Source: Plastoroseomonas hellenica
GTDB lineage: Bacteria; Pseudomonadota; Alphaproteobacteria; Acetobacterales; Acetobacteraceae
Direction: 5' to 3'
Assembly: GCF_018129085.1 (NCBI RefSeq)
Contig: NZ_JAAGBB010000027.1
Location: 33,658 to 97,657 of the forward strand
DNA length: 64,000 bases
Shown: one piece after another, positions 55,581 to 63,807 of the stretch
Numbering within the stretch: the stretch's first letter is position 1
How the letters are laid out: every line of letters begins with the position of its first letter
Notes under the pieces: generated by a model
What the model saw: the letters and a program-made list of their open reading frames with translations, nothing else
Databases searched by the model: none
Told to the model about the DNA's origin: nothing
Program-made: the position numbers and the translations under genes

Positions 55581-56192
55581 ATGACTATCCGCATTGCCTG
55601 TCTCCACACGGTCGACAGCAATGCGGCGGTCTTCGAAGCGGCCCGCCCGCCTGGCGCATCCCTGCGCCATGTGGTGCGGGCCGATCTTCTGTCGGTGGCG
55701 GAAGGCGCCGGCGGCCTGACGCCGGCGATCCGGGACGAGACCCGCGCCCTGCTGGCGGGGCTCGCCGCGGAAGCCGATGCGGTGCTGCTGACCTGCTCCA
55801 CCCTCGGCCCCTCGGCGGATGGCCTGGCGCTTCGGGTCGACGCCGCGCTGGCGGCAGCGACTGCCACGGCGCCCGGGCCGCGGCTGGTGCTCTACGCCGT
55901 CGCCACCACGGAGGCGCCGACCCGCGCGCTCTTCGCGGTCCATGGCGCGGATTTCGAGATGCGGCTGGTGCCGGACGCCTGGGACGCCTTCCGCGCCGGC
56001 GACCTGCCCGGCTACCACGCGCGCGTCGCCGAAGCGGCCGATGCCGGCTTTGCAGAAGGCTATGCGACGGTGGCGCTTGCCCAGGCGTCGATGGCGGGCG
56101 CCGCGGCGCTCTGCCGGCGCGGCCTGCCGCTCACCAGCCCCGCGGCCGCGCTTGCCGCGCTCCTCAGCCGCCCAGGAACACCGCGCGGATGA
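55581..56192 (+). CDS. Aspartate/glutamate racemase-like protein
   Basis: This 203-aa protein looks like the Asp/Glu racemase superfamily, with TIRIACLHTVDSNAAVFEAA at the start, LLTCSTLGPSADGL carrying a conserved cysteine near residue 74, and a second cysteine in AALCRRGLPLTSPAAAL, about where the family's second catalytic cysteine lies. It follows ilvC by 11 nt and may be co-transcribed. Its end overlaps the converging TetR gene by 29 nt. Substrate and even racemase activity are unproven. Confidence 0.7.
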   Translation: MTIRIACLHTVDSNAAVFEAARPPGASLRHVVRADLLSVAEGAGGLTPAIRDETRALLAGLAAEADAVLLTCSTLGPSADGLALRVDAALAAATATAPGPRLVLYAVATTEAPTRALFAVHGADFEMRLVPDAWDAFRAGDLPGYHARVAEAADAGFAEGYATVALAQASMAGAAALCRRGLPLTSPAAALAALLSRPGTPRG

Positions 56193-56793
56193 AGGCGCGA
56201 TAGAGCGTCACCTGGCGGGAGAGCAGCAGCGGCTCGCGGAGCGTCTTGGACAAGGTGATGCCGCCATCCACGATGGCGGAGGCCATGTCCGCGAGGTCGT
56301 CGAGATCGACCTCGATGCGTGGCGGATAGAGCGCGGCGATGCGGTCGAAGCGCGCCCGGAAACGGGTCCGCCAGGCCAGCACCGCATCGCGGTTGATGGC
56401 ACGGATCTCCCGGTCGAAGAGCTGCTCCTGGTAGCAGATGGCGGCGACCAAGCAGCCGGGATAGGCTTCCGGCAGTGACGCTGTCATCTCCGCGAAGAGC
56501 CGCAACCCCACCAGGAAGCCGTGCAGCGGATCGTCGTTCAGCGCATCGCCACGCGCGAAGATGTCGTCCAGGATCGCTCGGTCGCGCTCGACGTAGCGCA
56601 GCAGCAGGGCCTTCGCGAGCTGCCCCTTGTCCTTGAAATGGTAGAAGAAGCCGCTCCGCGAGATCTCCGCGCCAGCCACCAGTTCCTCGATCGAGGTCGC
56701 GGCGAAGCTTTTCTGCAGGATCGCCGTCTCGGCGAGATCCAGCAGGCGGTCGCGGGTGGTGCTGTCCTTGCGCGTGGCGAGCAGGCTGGACAT
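56164..56793 (-). CDS. TetR-family transcriptional regulator
   Basis: This 209-aa regulator has a TetR DNA-binding domain at residues about 8-55 (TTRDRLLDLAETAILQKSFA, SIEELVAGAEISRSGFFYHF, KDKGQLAKALLLRYVERD) and a variable ligand domain. The ATG at 56793 is preferred over an in-frame one at 56841 because the palindrome 56800-56818 would otherwise fall inside the gene. It is divergent from a TTC38-like gene, which it probably controls along with itself. Confidence 0.9.
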   Translation of the reverse strand: MSSLLATRKDSTTRDRLLDLAETAILQKSFAATSIEELVAGAEISRSGFFYHFKDKGQLAKALLLRYVERDRAILDDIFARGDALNDDPLHGFLVGLRLFAEMTASLPEAYPGCLVAAICYQEQLFDREIRAINRDAVLAWRTRFRARFDRIAALYPPRIEVDLDDLADMASAIVDGGITLSKTLREPLLLSRQVTLYRAFIRAVFLGG

Positions 56794-56799
56794 GCGGCG

Positions 56800-56818
56800 A
56801 CTGTACCGGAGGTACAGT
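56800..56818. promoter_or_regulatory. Perfect palindrome, probable TetR operator
   Basis: ACTGTACC (56800-56807) and GGTACAGT (56811-56818) are perfect 8-bp arms around GGA, ending 6 nt from the TetR start codon. The length and position suit a TetR-family autoregulatory site in the divergent region. Confidence 0.65.
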
Positions 56819-56992
56819 GACCGGCGAGTGCTTTCGGACACAGCGGGAATCTGCCCGACAAGGCACTGATATCAGAGGAGCTTCACTCCAGAGCGAAGTA
56901 CACCACGCGTCGGCTAGCGAGGCCGTGCCCTGATCGGCCATGCCTCCCGCCATCGCGGCCCCTCTGCCGCCTGCCTGCCGGGAGATCACGAC

Positions 56993-58336
56993 ATGACCAC
57001 CGACCGATGGGGCAACCCACTTTCCGCGACCGATGCCGCTGGGATCGGCGGGCTGGAGCGGGCCATCCTGAAATTCCACGCCTATGAGGCCGACCCGATC
57101 GCCGCGCTCGACGCTGTCATCGCCGAGCATCCGGACATGGTCATGGCCCATGCCGCCCGCGCCGGCATCATCGCGACCGCCGCCGACCAGGCCTTCGATG
57201 CGGAGCTTCAGGCATCGCTCGGCGCCGCCCGCGCGCTGGCGCCGCGCGGCAATGCGCGGGAACGGGCCTATGTCGCCGCCACCCAGCTCTGGGCCGAAGG
57301 CGATTTCGCCGGCGCCACGGAAGCCTGGGGCCGCATCGCCATCGACCACCCGCGCGACCTGCTAGCGGTCCAGCTCGCCCAGCTCGGTGATTTCTACCTC
57401 GGCCAGTCCCTGATGCTGCGCGACCGGATCACGCGCGTGCTGCCCGCCTGGGACCGGCAGGTGCCGGGCTACGGCTTCCTGCTCGGCATGCATGCCTTCG
57501 GGCTCGAGGAATGCGGCGAATATGCCAAGGCGGAAGCCGCGGGGCGGGAAGGCGTCGCGATCAACCCGCGCGACGGCTGGGCCGTACACGCCGTCGCCCA
57601 TGTCATGGAGATGACCGGCCGCACCGCCGACGGGGCGGCCTGGCTGGAGCAGACCTCGCCCGGCTGGGCGCCGGACAACCTGCTCGCCTTCCACAATTGG
57701 TGGCACCTGGCGCTGTTCCGGATCGAGCAGGGGGACATCGCCGGCGCGCTCGCATTGTTCGACGAGCGGATCTCGGCCGGCGGCTTCGGCCAGGCGCTGG
57801 AGATGGTGGATGGCTCCGCTCTGCTTTGGCGGCTGATGGCACTCGGGCATGATGTCGGCCCGCGTTGGTCGCTTCTGGCGAAAGGCTGGGGCGCCCGGAT
57901 CGCGCATGGCCACTACGCCTTCAACGACCTGCACGCGATGATGACCTTCGTCGGGCTCGGGGATCGCGACAGCCAGCGCGCGTTGCTCGGGACGCTGGAG
58001 CGGGCGGCCGCCGGCGGCGGCACCAACGCCATGATGACGCGCGATGTCGGCCTGCCGGCCTGCCGCGGCTTCGAGGCCTTCGGGCGTGGCGACTGCGCCG
58101 CCGCCATCGCGCATCTGCTGCCGCTCCGCGCGGTCGCCCAGCGCTTCGGCGGCAGCCATGCGCAGCGGGACGTCCTGTCCTGGACCCTGGTCGAAGCGGC
58201 GCTCAGGGCGGGCGACGCGCACATGGCGGATGCGCTGATCGCCGAGCGGCTGGTGGCGAAGCCGGAGAGCGCGCTCAACCAGGCCTGGGCGGCGCGGCGT
58301 CGACGGCTGCCGGAGAAGGCGGCCGCCGCGGCTTGA
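56993..58336 (+). CDS. TTC38-like tetratricopeptide-repeat protein
   Basis: This 447-aa protein matches the TTC38 type: helical TPR-like pairs throughout, with the family-typical AILKFHAYEADPIAALDAVI, YGFLLGMHAFGLEECGEYAK, AVHAVAHVMEMTGRTADGAA and DNLLAFHNWWHLALFRIEQG. The His-rich segments (AVHAVAHVMEM, HNWWHLALF) are characteristic of this family. Bacterial members have no known reaction. There is no signal peptide. GGGAG precedes the ATG. It is divergent from a TetR regulator. Confidence 0.85.
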   Translation: MTTDRWGNPLSATDAAGIGGLERAILKFHAYEADPIAALDAVIAEHPDMVMAHAARAGIIATAADQAFDAELQASLGAARALAPRGNARERAYVAATQLWAEGDFAGATEAWGRIAIDHPRDLLAVQLAQLGDFYLGQSLMLRDRITRVLPAWDRQVPGYGFLLGMHAFGLEECGEYAKAEAAGREGVAINPRDGWAVHAVAHVMEMTGRTADGAAWLEQTSPGWAPDNLLAFHNWWHLALFRIEQGDIAGALALFDERISAGGFGQALEMVDGSALLWRLMALGHDVGPRWSLLAKGWGARIAHGHYAFNDLHAMMTFVGLGDRDSQRALLGTLERAAAGGGTNAMMTRDVGLPACRGFEAFGRGDCAAAIAHLLPLRAVAQRFGGSHAQRDVLSWTLVEAALRAGDAHMADALIAERLVAKPESALNQAWAARRRRLPEKAAAAA

Positions 58337-58351
58337 TCCCGGGGCCGCGCC

Positions 58352-58888
58352 TCAGGGCGGGTCGATCGCGACGGCGCGCGCATCGACCCGCCTGGCGCCT
58401 TCGGTATCCTCGTAGATCATCCGCAGCAGGGTCCCCGTCGCTTGGTCGAGCCAGGCCGTGAAGCGCTGAGTGCGGTCGACGGACCGGCGATAGGAGAAGT
58501 CGATCCACGCCGCCTGGTAGGACTGGCCGGCGACCTCGACGGCTTCGAAGCCCGCAAGGGTCAGCTCGCTGGCGCCGATGCCGGAGGGGTCACGGGGCGG
58601 CAGCCCGGCGCGGGCGCCAGGGCGCGCCGGAAAGAAACCCGCCAGGGTTTCCTGCATCGCCCGGCCGACCGGGTCCTCATTGCCTGCGACGCCGAGCACC
58701 CAGGGCGTCCGCTGACCGCCGATGCGGCAGAGCACGGCGGCATCGCCGGTGCCCTCGTAGCGCAGCGTGGGGCCGGGCTGGAAGCGCGCCACGGTGCCGG
58801 CGGTCGGGCAGCGGAAGCTCCACGGCTCCTGCGCCGCGGCAGAGGCGCCGAGGAGGGCTAGGCCGAAAGGGACCAGCGCGCGCATCAT
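58352..58888 (-). CDS. Hypothetical secreted protein
   Basis: This 178-aa protein has a signal peptide (MMRALVPFGLALLGASAAAQ) and a mature part with two cysteines (FRCPTAGT and AVLCRIGG) near residues 26 and 53. No family is recognised. It ends with RTQRFTAWLDQATGTLLRMI, similar in feel to small periplasmic proteins that bind or fold extracytoplasmic partners. Its start is one of two adjacent ATGs. It converges on the TTC38-like gene and is divergent from the deacetylase. Confidence 0.7.
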   Translation of the reverse strand: MMRALVPFGLALLGASAAAQEPWSFRCPTAGTVARFQPGPTLRYEGTGDAAVLCRIGGQRTPWVLGVAGNEDPVGRAMQETLAGFFPARPGARAGLPPRDPSGIGASELTLAGFEAVEVAGQSYQAAWIDFSYRRSVDRTQRFTAWLDQATGTLLRMIYEDTEGARRVDARAVAIDPP

Positions 58889-58986
58889 GGGCTGAGCCTG
58901 CCCGACCCCCGGGATGAAAGGAAAGCGCGGCCAGATGACAGCAACCGCCGCGGCCCATGCGGAGCGCTGAGGAGGCGCCGATTCGG

Positions 58987-59925
58987 ATGACCGAACCCCA
59001 CCGCCTTGCCGGCGACACCGATTACCCCCGCGACTTCCTGGGCTATGGCGAGACGCCGCCCGACCCGCGCTGGCCGAACGGCGCCAGGCTCGCCCTCTCC
59101 TGCGTGCTGAATTACGAGGAGGGCGGCGAGAATACGGTGCTGAACGGCGATGCCGGCAGCGAGCTCTATCTGCACGAGGTCCCCGGCGGCGCCCCGGTGC
59201 TCGGCGAGCGCAACCGCACGGTCGAGAGCCAGTTCGACTATGGCGCCCGCGCCGGCGTCTGGCGCGTGCTGCGCACCTTCGCGGAGCACCGCTTTCCGCT
59301 GACGATCTATGCCGTCGGCCGCGCGCTGGAGCTGAACCCGACCGTCGCACGGGCCTTTGCGGCCGCCGGGCATGAGGTCGCCTCCCATGCCTGGCGCTGG
59401 ATCGACTATCACGACACCGACGAAGCGACGGAGCGCGCCGAGATCGCGCGCTGCGTCGAGACCATCGAGCGCCTGACCGGCAGCCGCCCGGTCGGCTGGT
59501 ACACCGGCCGCATCAGCCCGCGCACCCGGCGCCTGGTCGCCGAGCATGGCGGCTTCCTCTACGACAGCGACGCCTATGACGACGACCTGCCGCACTACGT
59601 GACCGCCGCGGGGAAGCCGCATCTCGTCATCCCCTATACGCTCGATGCCAACGACATGAAGTATGCGGTGCCGCCAGGCTTCTCCTCGCCCGACGGGTTC
59701 GAGCGCTACCTGACGGATGCCTTCGACACGCTGCTCGCCGAGGGGCGGGCCGGGGCGCCGAAGATGATGTCGGTCGGGCTGCACTGCCGCATCGTCGGGC
59801 GGCCCGGCCGTGCCGCGGCGCTCAAGCGCTTCCTGGCCCATGTCGCGCGGCATCCGGATGTCTGGGTCTGCCGCCGCGCCGATATCGCGCGGCACTGGCT
59901 CGCGACCCATCCGCCGATTGCTTGA
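58987..59925 (+). CDS. puuE: Polysaccharide-deacetylase family protein, allantoinase PuuE type
   Basis: This 312-aa protein matches PuuE allantoinases, which open allantoin without a metal-dependent amidohydrolase fold. Matching parts are DYPRDFLGYGETPPDPRWPN, NYEEGGENTVLNGDAGSELY, SHAWRWIDYHDTDEATERAE, GWYTGRISPRTRRLVAEHGG and VIPYTLDANDMKYAVPPGF. The ATG at 58987 (MTEPHRLAG) is chosen over an in-frame ATG at 58957. No other purine or ureide genes are nearby, so other substrates of the family remain possible. Confidence 0.85.
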   Translation: MTEPHRLAGDTDYPRDFLGYGETPPDPRWPNGARLALSCVLNYEEGGENTVLNGDAGSELYLHEVPGGAPVLGERNRTVESQFDYGARAGVWRVLRTFAEHRFPLTIYAVGRALELNPTVARAFAAAGHEVASHAWRWIDYHDTDEATERAEIARCVETIERLTGSRPVGWYTGRISPRTRRLVAEHGGFLYDSDAYDDDLPHYVTAAGKPHLVIPYTLDANDMKYAVPPGFSSPDGFERYLTDAFDTLLAEGRAGAPKMMSVGLHCRIVGRPGRAAALKRFLAHVARHPDVWVCRRADIARHWLATHPPIA

Positions 59926-59927
59926 GC

Positions 59928-60668
59928 ATGGCCGCGAAGCAGCGCGCCGATCAGGTGCTGGTGGAGCGTGGCCTCGCCGAGAGCCGCACCCGCGCCCAGG
60001 CGCTGATCCTGGCCGGCAAGGTCTTCTCCGGCGAGATGCGCATCGACAAGCCGGGCCAGCCGTTGCCCGAAGGCCTGGCGCTGGAGGTGCGCGGACAGCC
60101 GCACCCCTGGGTGTCGCGCGGCGGGCTGAAGCTCGACCACGGCTTGGCGCATTTCGGCTTCCGGGCCGAGGGGGTTGTCGCGCTCGACATCGGCGCCTCG
60201 ACCGGCGGCTTCACCGATGTGTTGCTGCACCACGGCGCGGCGCGGGTCTATGCGGTCGATGTCGGGCATGGGCAGCTCGCCTGGAAGCTGCGCAACGATC
60301 CGCGCGTGGTGGTGCTGGAACGGGTCAATGCGCGGCGCCTGGACGCGACGCAGGTCCCGGAGCCGGTCGGCGCCGTGGTCTGCGACGCGAGCTTCATCGG
60401 GCTGCGCACCGTGCTGCCGGCGGTGCTCGGCTTCGCGGCGCCCGGCGCCTTCGCCTGCGCGCTGATCAAGCCGCAATTCGAAGCGGGGCCGGGTCAGGTG
60501 GGCAAGGGCGGCGTGGTGCGCGATCCCGCCGTGCACGACGCGGTCTGCGCCATGATCCGCGACTGGTGGTCTGGCCTTCCCGGATGGCGGGTCCTCGGCA
60601 TCACCGAGAGCCCGATCACCGGGCCCGAGGGCAATCGCGAATTCCTGATCGGCGCGGAACGCACTTGA
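59928..60668 (+). CDS. tlyA: TlyA-family rRNA 2'-O-methyltransferase
   Basis: This 246-aa protein has an N-terminal S4 RNA-binding domain (QRADQVLVERGLAESRTRAQ) and an FtsJ-like methyltransferase domain, with AdoMet motif VALDIGASTGGFTDVLLHHG near residue 83 and VCDASFIGLRTVLPAVL. This is the TlyA/hemolysin A layout; characterised members methylate rRNA, the hemolysin name being historical. It begins 2 nt after the deacetylase stop; an overlapping TTG at 59922 is the other possible start. Confidence 0.9.
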   Translation: MAAKQRADQVLVERGLAESRTRAQALILAGKVFSGEMRIDKPGQPLPEGLALEVRGQPHPWVSRGGLKLDHGLAHFGFRAEGVVALDIGASTGGFTDVLLHHGAARVYAVDVGHGQLAWKLRNDPRVVVLERVNARRLDATQVPEPVGAVVCDASFIGLRTVLPAVLGFAAPGAFACALIKPQFEAGPGQVGKGGVVRDPAVHDAVCAMIRDWWSGLPGWRVLGITESPITGPEGNREFLIGAERT

Positions 60669-60720
60669 CCGGCCCTCAGACGCCGGGCGGACGGCATCCG
60701 CCATCCTTGGCTTCGCCGCC

Positions 60721-60825
60721 CTAAAGCGTGATCGCTTTAGGTGGAAGCGCCGATAAGCGTGAATCACGCGGTCGAACAAAGTGGCTGGAGCATGGTCGCT
60801 CCGGCTTGGAGCGATCATGCTCCAG
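60721..60825. repeat. Family B intergenic repeat, copy 2
   Basis: It contains hairpins CTAAAGCG/CGCTTTAG (60721-60740), GCGTGA/TCACGC (60757-60769), and an 18-bp arm pair at 60785-60802 and 60808-60825 with one mismatch. The text AACAAAGTGGCTGGAGCATG matches that at 34156 in copy 1. The long hairpin arms keep pairing although bases differ between copies. It follows tlyA. Confidence 0.7.
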
Positions 60826-60827
60826 CG

Positions 60828-60872
60828 GCGGGCCGCCTTCACGGCCTCGGATCGGTCAAAACGACCGATCCG
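60828..60872. terminator. Family C repeat, copy 2, ending in a terminator-like stem
   Basis: It matches 26930-26973. The stem CGGATCGGTC (60848-60857) / GACCGATCCG (60863-60872) has a 5-nt loop and is followed by TGTTCATTTTCATT, so it could end tlyA transcription. It lies between the converging tlyA and the 52-aa gene. Confidence 0.55.
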
Positions 60873-60885
60873 TGTTCATTTTCAT

Positions 60886-61044
60886 TCAGGCCTGACGGAT
60901 CGTGGTGGTCTGTCTGGTTGTCGAGACCTCGGCGAGCAGGGCCCAGACGCGGTGCGGGTCCATATGGGTTTCGGGGTCGTTCAGCAGGCGATCCAGCTCC
61001 GCGAGCTTCGACTCACGCTCGCGCTCCGAAAGCATCGGGCTCAT
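60886..61044 (-). CDS. Small uncharacterised protein, 52 aa
   Basis: A 52-codon reading frame begins MSPMLSERERESKLAELDRL, continues LLNDPETHMDPHRVWALLAE and ends VSTTRQTTTIRQA. It is soluble and charged, with a helical ERERESKLAELDRLL segment whose LDRLLNDP resembles the start of release-factor PCRF domains. GGAGG lies about 11 nt before the ATG. Codon use fits the genome (GC-rich third positions). No function is known to me. It converges on tlyA across repeat DNA. Confidence 0.65.
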   Translation of the reverse strand: MSPMLSERERESKLAELDRLLNDPETHMDPHRVWALLAEVSTTRQTTTIRQA

Positions 61045-61153
61045 GACCGGGAAGTCCTCCAACGCGGTGTGCCGGGATTCGGCGACGATCTGAGTTCACG
61101 CCGAGAACATGGCTTGAGCGTGCCGGTTGCTTGACGATTTTGTGGGAGGCCGG

Positions 61154-62356
61154 TCACACGGATGACGTGATTGCCGGCGCCAGCGCGGCGCTCTTTGCCG
61201 CCGGATGCAACGGATTGCGGAAGCGCAGCTCGCCCTCCGGCGCGGCATCGGGCGCCGCCATACCATAGAGTTCCATGCGCGATGCGCAGGAGATGGCGAC
61301 GACCGGCTTCGCGACGGCCTCCGTCAGGAAGCGCCGCGCCGCGCCTTCCAGCTCCAGCGTCTCCCGCAACGTCCGCCACTCCGTGCGGTCCACGTCGTCG
61401 AGGAACATCGCGAGGATGCCGGGCTTGCGGCCGGAGAGCCGTTCGGGCACCGCGGCAGCCATGCGCCGGCAGAGCGCCGCCGAGACCTCGTCGGCCTGGC
61501 CGGCGCGCGCCGCCATGACGAAGACGCCCTTACCGCCGGCATCGGCCGTCACCGCCAGATGCGCCTCCGGCCCGAACTGGGCGCGGAGCCGCGCCGGCAA
61601 CCCGGCGCCCGCCGCCTGGACGCCCGCCAGGATCAGCGGATCGAGCTTCAACACCGCATCGGCGCTCGAGTCCTGGCGCCGGGAATCCTTCAGCAGCGCA
61701 CTGATGCGCCGATGCAGCCCGGCGAGCTGGTCCGGGGAGGCGACGCCGTCGGGCAGCGTCATCTTCAGCAGATAGCGGCCCGGATGCGCGGCAAGCCAGG
61801 TCTGCAACTCCGGATTGATGCGGTCGACCAGCGCGTACCAGTCGCCCCGGTGCAGCGGCCTTCCATCCTCGGCGGAGGCGGTCTCGCAGGCGACTTCCGC
61901 CTCGACATCGCCGCGGCTGATGGTCAGGTCATGCGGCGTCCGGTCCACCAGCCCGTCGAAGCGCACCTCGAAGCCGCGGGCCCGGTGCCGGGCAGCGGTC
62001 CGCATCAGGTGGAAGACCGGCACCAGCGTCGCCTCCCCATCCAGCGCCGCGGCCACCCGGTCCCGCAGCCGTTGCCGCACCGGGGACGGCAAGCTTTCGG
62101 CGAGCGTCGCGAGGTCGCGGGCCAGGCCGCCGATCCGGCGCTCGAGCGGGGTCGCGCGGGCTTGGCCGGCGGGATCGGCCAGGCGGGCGAGCGCGAATTC
62201 CAGCGCATGCCGCTGCTGCGCCGCGCGCCCTTGCAGGGCGCCAGATTGGGCACGGCGGGTGAGTTCCGCGATGCGACCGGTGAAGGCGCCGGGCTCGCAA
62301 AGCTCCAGAAAGCCGGCGAGTCCCTCCACGTCGGAGGTGGCATCGTCGAAAGGCAT
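61154..62356 (-). CDS. Hypothetical protein (400 aa)
   Basis: This 400-aa protein belongs to no family I recognise. It has no signal peptide or membrane segment. The first third is helical and arginine-rich (RIGGLARDLATLAESLPSPV). The middle has FEVRFDGLVDRTPHDLTISR then GDVEAEVACETASAEDGRPL, which could be a nuclease-like acidic core. The second half has alternating strands and helices (GKGVFVMAARAGQADEVSAA, ILAMFLDDVDRTEWRTLRET). Clear start ATG and coding-type codon use make it a real gene. Confidence 0.8.
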   Translation of the reverse strand: MPFDDATSDVEGLAGFLELCEPGAFTGRIAELTRRAQSGALQGRAAQQRHALEFALARLADPAGQARATPLERRIGGLARDLATLAESLPSPVRQRLRDRVAAALDGEATLVPVFHLMRTAARHRARGFEVRFDGLVDRTPHDLTISRGDVEAEVACETASAEDGRPLHRGDWYALVDRINPELQTWLAAHPGRYLLKMTLPDGVASPDQLAGLHRRISALLKDSRRQDSSADAVLKLDPLILAGVQAAGAGLPARLRAQFGPEAHLAVTADAGGKGVFVMAARAGQADEVSAALCRRMAAAVPERLSGRKPGILAMFLDDVDRTEWRTLRETLELEGAARRFLTEAVAKPVVAISCASRMELYGMAAPDAAPEGELRFRNPLHPAAKSAALAPAITSSV

Positions 62357-62694
62357 GGCGCGCGATCCTGTCAGGCCACGTCAGGCGGGGTGCCGATCCC
62401 TGCCAGGGGCCGACCACTCCGGCGGCGAAGCCGGTTCAACCTGTGGATGCACTGTCCGGGCCCAGGAATCGGGCCGGGTGCGACGGGGCGGGGCGCCGGG
62501 TCGCGAAAGGATGTTCCCGCCGTAACGGGATCGCGTCAAGCCGCTCTGCTGCACCTGCTCAGTGCCGGGCCGGAATGGCCGGTCGGAGGGCTGGCGAGGG
62601 ATTTTCGTCCCTGGCGTGTCGGCTGACGCAGCCGATGCTGGTGGCATCGGCGAGGAAGCTGGCGCGGCAGAGGTGGAGAAGCCCCGCAGCCCCC
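62357..62694. other. 338-bp gap without a confident gene
   Basis: This stretch separates the start of the 400-aa gene from the end of aroC. A plus-strand frame near 62530-62626 reads ALLHLLSAGPEWPVGGLARD then a stop, somewhat like the start of a winged-helix domain, but has no start codon. No strong hairpin, repeat of families A-D or operator is visible. The promoter of the 400-aa gene must lie here. Confidence 0.5.
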
Positions 62695-63801
62695 TCAGTT
62701 GCGGGGCAGGCGCGCCTGGCTGGGGGCATCCGGGTTCTGGGCGCGGTGGCGCAGCAGGTGGTCGGCCAGCACGCAGGCGACCATCGCCTCGCCCACCGGC
62801 ACGGCGCGGATGCCGACGCAGGGGTCGTGCCGGCCCTTGGTCATCACCTCCACCTCCTGCCCGTGCTTATCGACCGCACGCCGCGGCGCCAGAATGGAGG
62901 AGGTGGGCTTCACCGCGAATCGCGCGACGATCGGCTGTCCCGTGGAGATGCCGCCGAGGATGCCGCCGGCATGGTTCGACAGGAACCGGACGCGACCATC
63001 CGGCTCCATCCGCATCTCGTCGGCATTGCCCTCGCCGGAGAGGGCGGCGGCCGAGAAGCCCTCGCCGATCTCGACACCCTTTACCGCGTTGATGCTCATC
63101 AGCGCGCCGGCGAGCTCGGCGTCGAGCTTGCCGTAGACCGGCGCGCCGAGGCCGGGCGGCGCGCCTTCCGCGACGATCTCGATGACCGCGCCGAGCGAGG
63201 AGCCGGCCTTGCGCGCCTCCAGCAGCTTCGCTTCCCAGCGGGCGGCGGCGGCGGGATCAGGGCACCAGAATTCGTTGCGCTCGACCTCCGCCCAGTCCCA
63301 GGCGGCGCGGTCCACGGCATCGCCGCCGATGTTCACGAGCGCGCCGCGGAGCGTGACCTCGGTGCCCAGCATCCGGCGGGCGATGGCGCCGGCCGCGACC
63401 CGCATCGCGGTCTCCCGCGCGCTCGACCGGCCGCCGCCGCGGTAGTCGCGGATGCCGTATTTCAGCTCATAGGTCAGGTCGGCATGGCCGGGGCGGAAGC
63501 GGTCCTTGATCTCGCCGTAATCCTTGCTCCTCTGGTCCTGGTTCTCGATCACCAGCGCGATCGGGGTGCCGGTGGTCAGCCCCTCGAAGACGCCCGAGAG
63601 GATGCGGACCTGATCGGGCTCTTGCCGTTGGGTGACGAATTTCGACTGCCCGGGACGGCGGCGGTCGAGGAAGGGCTGGATATCGGCTTCCGTCAGCGCG
63701 AGCCGCGGCGGCACGCCGTCGACGACGCAGCCGATCGCCGGGCCATGGCTCTCGCCCCAGGTGGTGACACGGAAGAGATGGCCGAAGCTGTTATGGGACA
63801 C
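62695..63801 (-). CDS. aroC: Chorismate synthase AroC
   Basis: This 368-aa FMN-dependent enzyme makes chorismate, the branch point to aromatic amino acids. Signatures are [20 protein letters not shown] at the start, [20 protein letters not shown] near 48, [20 protein letters not shown] near 107, [18 protein letters not shown], and [20 protein letters not shown] near 284. The length is typical (about 360). It is preceded on the same strand by a partial gene 6 nt away. Confidence 0.95.
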   Translation of the reverse strand: MSHNSFGHLFRVTTWGESHGPAIGCVVDGVPPRLALTEADIQPFLDRRRPGQSKFVTQRQEPDQVRILSGVFEGLTTGTPIALVIENQDQRSKDYGEIKDRFRPGHADLTYELKYGIRDYRGGGRSSARETAMRVAAGAIARRMLGTEVTLRGALVNIGGDAVDRAAWDWAEVERNEFWCPDPAAAARWEAKLLEARKAGSSLGAVIEIVAEGAPPGLGAPVYGKLDAELAGALMSINAVKGVEIGEGFSAAALSGEGNADEMRMEPDGRVRFLSNHAGGILGGISTGQPIVARFAVKPTSSILAPRRAVDKHGQEVEVMTKGRHDPCVGIRAVPVGEAMVACVLADHLLRHRAQNPDAPSQARLPRN

Positions 63802-63807
63802 GGGAGC

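Noticed and set aside
62530..62626. A winged-helix-like peptide (ALLHLLSAGPEWPVGGLARD) as a gene or pseudogene
   Set aside because: No start codon in frame and no match to a fuller copy; too short to support.
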